A DNA stretch of 64,000 nt from MRBY01 sp943371005 (lineage in GTDB: Bacteria > Cyanobacteriota > Cyanobacteriia > Cyanobacteriales > MRBY01), in assembly GCA_943371005.1 (NCBI GenBank), contig CALRTB020000010.1:1-64000 (forward strand), given 5' to 3'. The notes under the pieces were generated by a model. The model was given only the letters and a program-made list of their open reading frames with translations. It was not told the DNA's origin and made no database searches. Made by a program: the position numbers and the translations under genes. How positions within the stretch are numbered: the stretch's first letter is position 1; each line of letters begins with the position of its first letter. Below are positions 60,690-64,000 of this stretch, piece by piece.

Positions 60690-62576
60690 ATGAAACCATC
60701 TTGGAAAACCGCTGTCCTCTGGGCACTTCCCCTACTCGTGATCGGCTTTTTTGTTTGGCAGGGAGCCTTTTCGGCAAATCCTTCCAACCTTGTTGGTAAT
60801 AGCGCCAACATCCGCATGAGTTATGGCCGCTTCCTTGAATATTTGGATGCTGGCCGGGTAACAAGCGTTGATCTATACGAAGGGGGCCGCACAGCGATCA
60901 TTGAAGCGGTTGACCCAGAACTAGACAACCGTGTGCAACAAATCCGCGTTGATTTGCCTGGCAATTCTCCCGAACTCATTAGTAAGCTTCGGGACGCCAA
61001 GGTAGACTTCGATTCTCACCCCGTAAGCAACAATGGTGCTGTATGGGGCATTCTCGGAAATCTAATCTTCCCAATTCTGTTGATCTCGGCATTATTTTTC
61101 CTCTTCCGTCGCTCTAGCAATATGCCCGGTGGCCCTGGCCAGGCGATGAACTTCGGCAAGTCTAAGGCAAAGTTCATGATGGAAGCCCAAACGGGAATCA
61201 TGTTCGATGATGTTGCTGGCATCGAAGAAGCAAAAGAAGAACTCCAGGAAGTTGTTACCTTCCTGAAGCAGCCAGAAAAATTCACAGCAGTGGGTGCCCG
61301 AATTCCTAAAGGAGTTCTCCTCGTTGGCCCTCCCGGAACGGGTAAAACCCTCCTCGCGAAGGCGATCGCTGGTGAAGCTGGGGTACCTTTCTTCAGTATT
61401 TCTGGTTCTGAATTCGTCGAAATGTTCGTTGGGGTTGGTGCCTCCCGGGTACGTGACCTCTTCAAAAAAGCAAAAGAAAATGCACCTTGCTTAATCTTTA
61501 TCGATGAAATTGACGCTGTAGGTCGTCAACGGGGTGCTGGTATCGGTGGTGGTAACGATGAGCGGGAACAAACCCTCAACCAGTTGCTCACCGAAATGGA
61601 TGGTTTTGAAGGCAACACTGGCATCATCATTATCGCCGCCACCAACCGTCCCGATGTGCTGGACTCTGCCTTAATGCGTCCGGGCCGCTTTGACCGTCAG
61701 GTGACTGTAGATACCCCCGACATCAAAGGCCGCTTGAGCATTCTCGAAGTTCATGCCCGCAACAAAAAACTTGCCGACGAAATTTCCCTCGACGTTATTG
61801 CCCGTCGTACTCCTGGTTTCAGTGGTGCCGACCTCGCTAACCTTTTGAACGAAGCAGCAATTCTTACGGCCCGTCGCCGCAAAGAAGCAATCACCATGGC
61901 AGAAATCGATGACGCAGTGGATCGGGTGATCGCCGGGATGGAAGGTACTCCCCTGGTAGACAGTAAGAGTAAGCGTCTGATCGCCTATCACGAAGTGGGC
62001 CACGCTATCGTCGGCACCCTGCTCAAGGATCACGATCCGGTACAGAAGGTTACCCTCATTCCCCGTGGCCAAGCCCAAGGTTTAACCTGGTTCACCCCCA
62101 ATGAAGAACAGGGTTTAACCACGAAGTCACAATTAATGGCCCGCATTGCCGGTGCCCTCGGTGGCCGGGCTGCAGAAGAAGAAATCTTTGGCCACGATGA
62201 AGTAACCACTGGTGCTGGGGGCGACCTCCAACAGGTGAGCGGTATGGCCCGCCAAATGGTGACTCGCTTCGGGATGAGTGATTTGGGGCCGTTGTCCCTA
62301 GAAAGCCAACAGGGTGAAGTCTTCCTTGGTGGTGGCTTTATGAATCGCTCGGAATATTCTGAAGTGGTTGCCTCCCGCATTGATGAACAAATTCGGATCA
62401 TTGCCGAAGAAGCCCATCGTCTCGCCCGTCAATTGGTGCGCGATAACCGCGAAGTCATTGATCGCCTCGTAGATCTGCTGATCGAAAGAGAAACCATCGA
62501 TGGGGAAGAGTTCCGACAGATTGTGGCTGAATACACAACAGTTCCAGAGAAGGAGCAGTTTGTACCACAACTCTAA
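60690..62576 (+). CDS. ftsH: ATP-dependent zinc metalloprotease FtsH (FtsH2 type)
   Basis: The 628-residue membrane AAA protease has two N-terminal helices (about 8-25 and 117-140) with a lumenal/periplasmic loop, Walker A GPPGTGKT (213-220), Walker B FIDE (270-273), an SRH with RPGRFDRQ, and the zinc site HEVGH (434-438). The N-terminal KTAVLWALPLLVIGFFVWQ and overall sequence resemble Synechocystis FtsH2 (slr0228), which degrades damaged D1 during photosystem II repair. ATG 60690 is clear. A terminator follows. Confidence 0.96.
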   Translation: MKPSWKTAVLWALPLLVIGFFVWQGAFSANPSNLVGNSANIRMSYGRFLEYLDAGRVTSVDLYEGGRTAIIEAVDPELDNRVQQIRVDLPGNSPELISKLRDAKVDFDSHPVSNNGAVWGILGNLIFPILLISALFFLFRRSSNMPGGPGQAMNFGKSKAKFMMEAQTGIMFDDVAGIEEAKEELQEVVTFLKQPEKFTAVGARIPKGVLLVGPPGTGKTLLAKAIAGEAGVPFFSISGSEFVEMFVGVGASRVRDLFKKAKENAPCLIFIDEIDAVGRQRGAGIGGGNDEREQTLNQLLTEMDGFEGNTGIIIIAATNRPDVLDSALMRPGRFDRQVTVDTPDIKGRLSILEVHARNKKLADEISLDVIARRTPGFSGADLANLLNEAAILTARRRKEAITMAEIDDAVDRVIAGMEGTPLVDSKSKRLIAYHEVGHAIVGTLLKDHDPVQKVTLIPRGQAQGLTWFTPNEEQGLTTKSQLMARIAGALGGRAAEEEIFGHDEVTTGAGGDLQQVSGMARQMVTRFGMSDLGPLSLESQQGEVFLGGGFMNRSEYSEVVASRIDEQIRIIAEEAHRLARQLVRDNREVIDRLVDLLIERETIDGEEFRQIVAEYTTVPEKEQFVPQL

Positions 62577-62605
62577 ACCCATAATTTGAGATTAATCTAA
62601 GGATG

Positions 62606-62641
62606 AGAGGGAGCAGTCAATGATTTGTTCCCTCTTTTTTT
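62606..62641 (+). terminator. Terminator of ftsH
   Basis: AGAGGGAGC (62606-62614) pairs with GTTCCCTCT (62627-62635) with one G-T wobble across a 12-base loop, followed by TTTTTT. Confidence 0.85.
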
Positions 62642-62760
62642 ATAGCAATTTTGATGGCGATCACCTGCTCTTTTTTATGGGTGTTATCTAAATTTCAAAC
62701 CCAAGCCTCAATAAAATTCCACTACAATTTAAGCAAGTTCTCCGTAACCCCAATTAATCC

Positions 62761-64000
62761 ATGGCACAATTTTCTTCTGAGTCGAATTTGCCTGAGTCTG
62801 GCGGCGGTTTGCCAATCATTGAATATTGGGCAAAGCAAAGTCTTTCCCCAAAAGGATTAAAACTTTGGCAAACTTTAAACCATAAAAGCGCCTGTTTATC
62901 CTGTGCTTGGGGAACAGGGGGGCAAAAAGGGGGCTTTGTGAATGAAGCGGGGGAATATTTACAACGGTGTGCTAAAAGTGTTGAGGCGATCGCCGCAGAA
63001 TTACAAGCAGGCATTAAAGAAGACTTTTTTCAGCAAAAAACCATTACAGAACTCCAACAATTAACCTCCAAAGAATGCGATCAATTGGGTCGGTTGCAAT
63101 ATCCAATGATTCTGCGGGCAGGCTCCCAACATTATGAAAGAATTTCTTGGGAAGAGGTCTTTCAAATCGCGGAAACTGCCTTTAAAAAACCACCTGAACG
63201 CGTTGCCAGCTATAGTTCTGGTCGCTCTTCCAATGAAGCCGCTTACCTATTGCAATTGTTACTGCGATCGCTAGGGAGTAACAATTTAGCCGACTGTTCA
63301 GATCTTTGCCATGTGCCATCGAGTGTGGCGTTAAAACAAGTTTTTGGGACGAGCACATCAATGGTGAGTTTAGAGTCCTTAAAACAGAGTGATTGTGTGG
63401 TTTTAGTAGGTTCCAATGCCCCCGCAAATCATCCCCGGTTAATGAATGAACTAATTGAAATTCGGGCGCGGAGGGGACGGGTCATTATTATCAATCCCCA
63501 GATTGAAATCGGTTTAGTTAAATTTGCCTCCCCTGCTTTTCCAATTAAATCTTTGCTGAAAAAAGGTTCAGAAATTTCTAATCTCTATCTACAACCGATT
63601 CCGGGGAGTGATGCGGCATTATTTATTGCCATTCAAAAATCTTTAATTGAGCAGAATTTAGTCAAATTAGACTATTTGAAAAAATATACAGAGGGTTGGC
63701 AGGCAGTACTTGATTTTGCCCGCAATACCCCTTGGGAAACACTCATGAATTTGTGTGGTTTAGCCCGTGAAGAAATTGAAGAAGTGGCCTATACCATTGG
63801 CACATCCAATAATGTTGTTTTTGCTTGGGCGATGGGCATTACCCAACAGAAAAATGGGACGGATAATGTAAAGGCGATCGCCAATACCGCGTTAATGACA
63901 GGCAATGCTGGCAGAGAAGGCACTGGAACCATGCCTGTGCGGGGTCATTCTAATGTGCAGGGTTTTGGGTCTATGGGGGTAACGATTCGCATCAGTCAAG
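62761..64000 (+). CDS. FdhF/YdeP-type molybdopterin oxidoreductase (3'-truncated by window end)
   Basis: The frame opens at ATG 62761 and has no stop before the window ends (413 codons). Features are a CLSCAWG [4Fe-4S]-type Cys motif near residue 46, a third Cys in RCAKS about 30 residues later, and DMSO-reductase-fold blocks such as VASYSSGRSSNEAAYLL, LKQSDCVVLVGSNAPANHP and NVVFAWAMGITQQKNGTDNV. This matches the FdhF/YdeP (CbbBc-like) family rather than nitrate reductase, since the Cys spacing is short. Substrate is unknown. Composition is more AT-rich than ftsH. Confidence 0.82.
   Translation, partial: MAQFSSESNLPESGGGLPIIEYWAKQSLSPKGLKLWQTLNHKSACLSCAWGTGGQKGGFVNEAGEYLQRCAKSVEAIAAELQAGIKEDFFQQKTITELQQLTSKECDQLGRLQYPMILRAGSQHYERISWEEVFQIAETAFKKPPERVASYSSGRSSNEAAYLLQLLLRSLGSNNLADCSDLCHVPSSVALKQVFGTSTSMVSLESLKQSDCVVLVGSNAPANHPRLMNELIEIRARRGRVIIINPQIEIGLVKFASPAFPIKSLLKKGSEISNLYLQPIPGSDAALFIAIQKSLIEQNLVKLDYLKKYTEGWQAVLDFARNTPWETLMNLCGLAREEIEEVAYTIGTSNNVVFAWAMGITQQKNGTDNVKAIANTALMTGNAGREGTGTMPVRGHSNVQGFGSMGVTIRISQ

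Noticed and set aside
1..64000. CRISPR array, insertion sequence, rRNA operon or replication origin
   Set aside because: No regularly spaced repeats, transposase frames, rRNA stretches or DnaA-box clusters were seen on either strand.

Overview
The window looks like chromosomal DNA from a unicellular cyanobacterium. The HIP1 octamer GCGATCGC is scattered through almost every gene. Photosynthetic and cyanobacterial marker genes are present (petG, cytochrome cM, ZipN/ARC6-type division protein, FtsH2-type protease, several cyanobacteria-only small proteins), and the urea transporter promoter carries an NtcA-type site. Gene content and codon style resemble the Synechococcus sp. PCC 7002 / Picosynechococcus group; that assignment is inference. 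I see no tRNA, rRNA, CRISPR array, insertion sequence or replication origin.

Region 1 (about 1-7.7 kb) is a surface-polysaccharide island: a Wzx flippase, four glycosyltransferases and a SAM methyltransferase. It is visibly more AT-rich and much poorer in HIP1 than the rest. Both ends carry debris. On the left are a 5'-cut small coiled-coil protein, a DUF29-like tail and the first ~25 residues of a Wzt-type ABC ATPase. On the right is a reverse-strand remnant whose C-terminus resembles the left-edge protein. This suggests repeated recombination at the island.

Region 2 (7.7-18.4 kb) holds folC, a small conserved gene, a DraG-like ADP-ribosylglycohydrolase and the urea transporter genes urtABCD behind a well-spaced NtcA-type promoter. 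UrtD has an extra C-terminal TerB-like domain, and urtE is absent. A LarE-type sulfur transferase and a family-5 solute-binding lipoprotein follow.

Region 3 (18.1-31.5 kb) is mostly minus-strand housekeeping: rpsN, tsaB, a TIGR04282 transferase, a fructosamine-kinase-like gene, glyQ, an RlmB-type rRNA methylase with a long basic tail, Mini-III RNase, a STAS protein, nrdB, a Psb32-like TPM protein, a class-IV aminotransferase, a degenerate cNMP-domain protein, an SDR, cytM and, divergently, petG.

Region 4 (31.6-44.4 kb) runs forward: a class A PBP, a GT2 transferase, a GAF-SpoIIE phosphatase (possible partner of the STAS protein), a set of cyanobacterial envelope genes including an LpxB-like protein, and nadC; then priA on the minus strand and a group-2 type sigma factor with a long AT-rich leader. 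Region 5 (44.5-64 kb) has a MoeB-rhodanese fusion, an LCP protein, an FAD oxidoreductase, comM, a TolB-like lipoprotein, an acyltransferase, a coupled zipN / DUF2227 / phosphoribosyltransferase unit, pdhA, pepP, gcvH, a DMT permease, ftsH and a right-edge FdhF/YdeP-type molybdopterin oxidoreductase.
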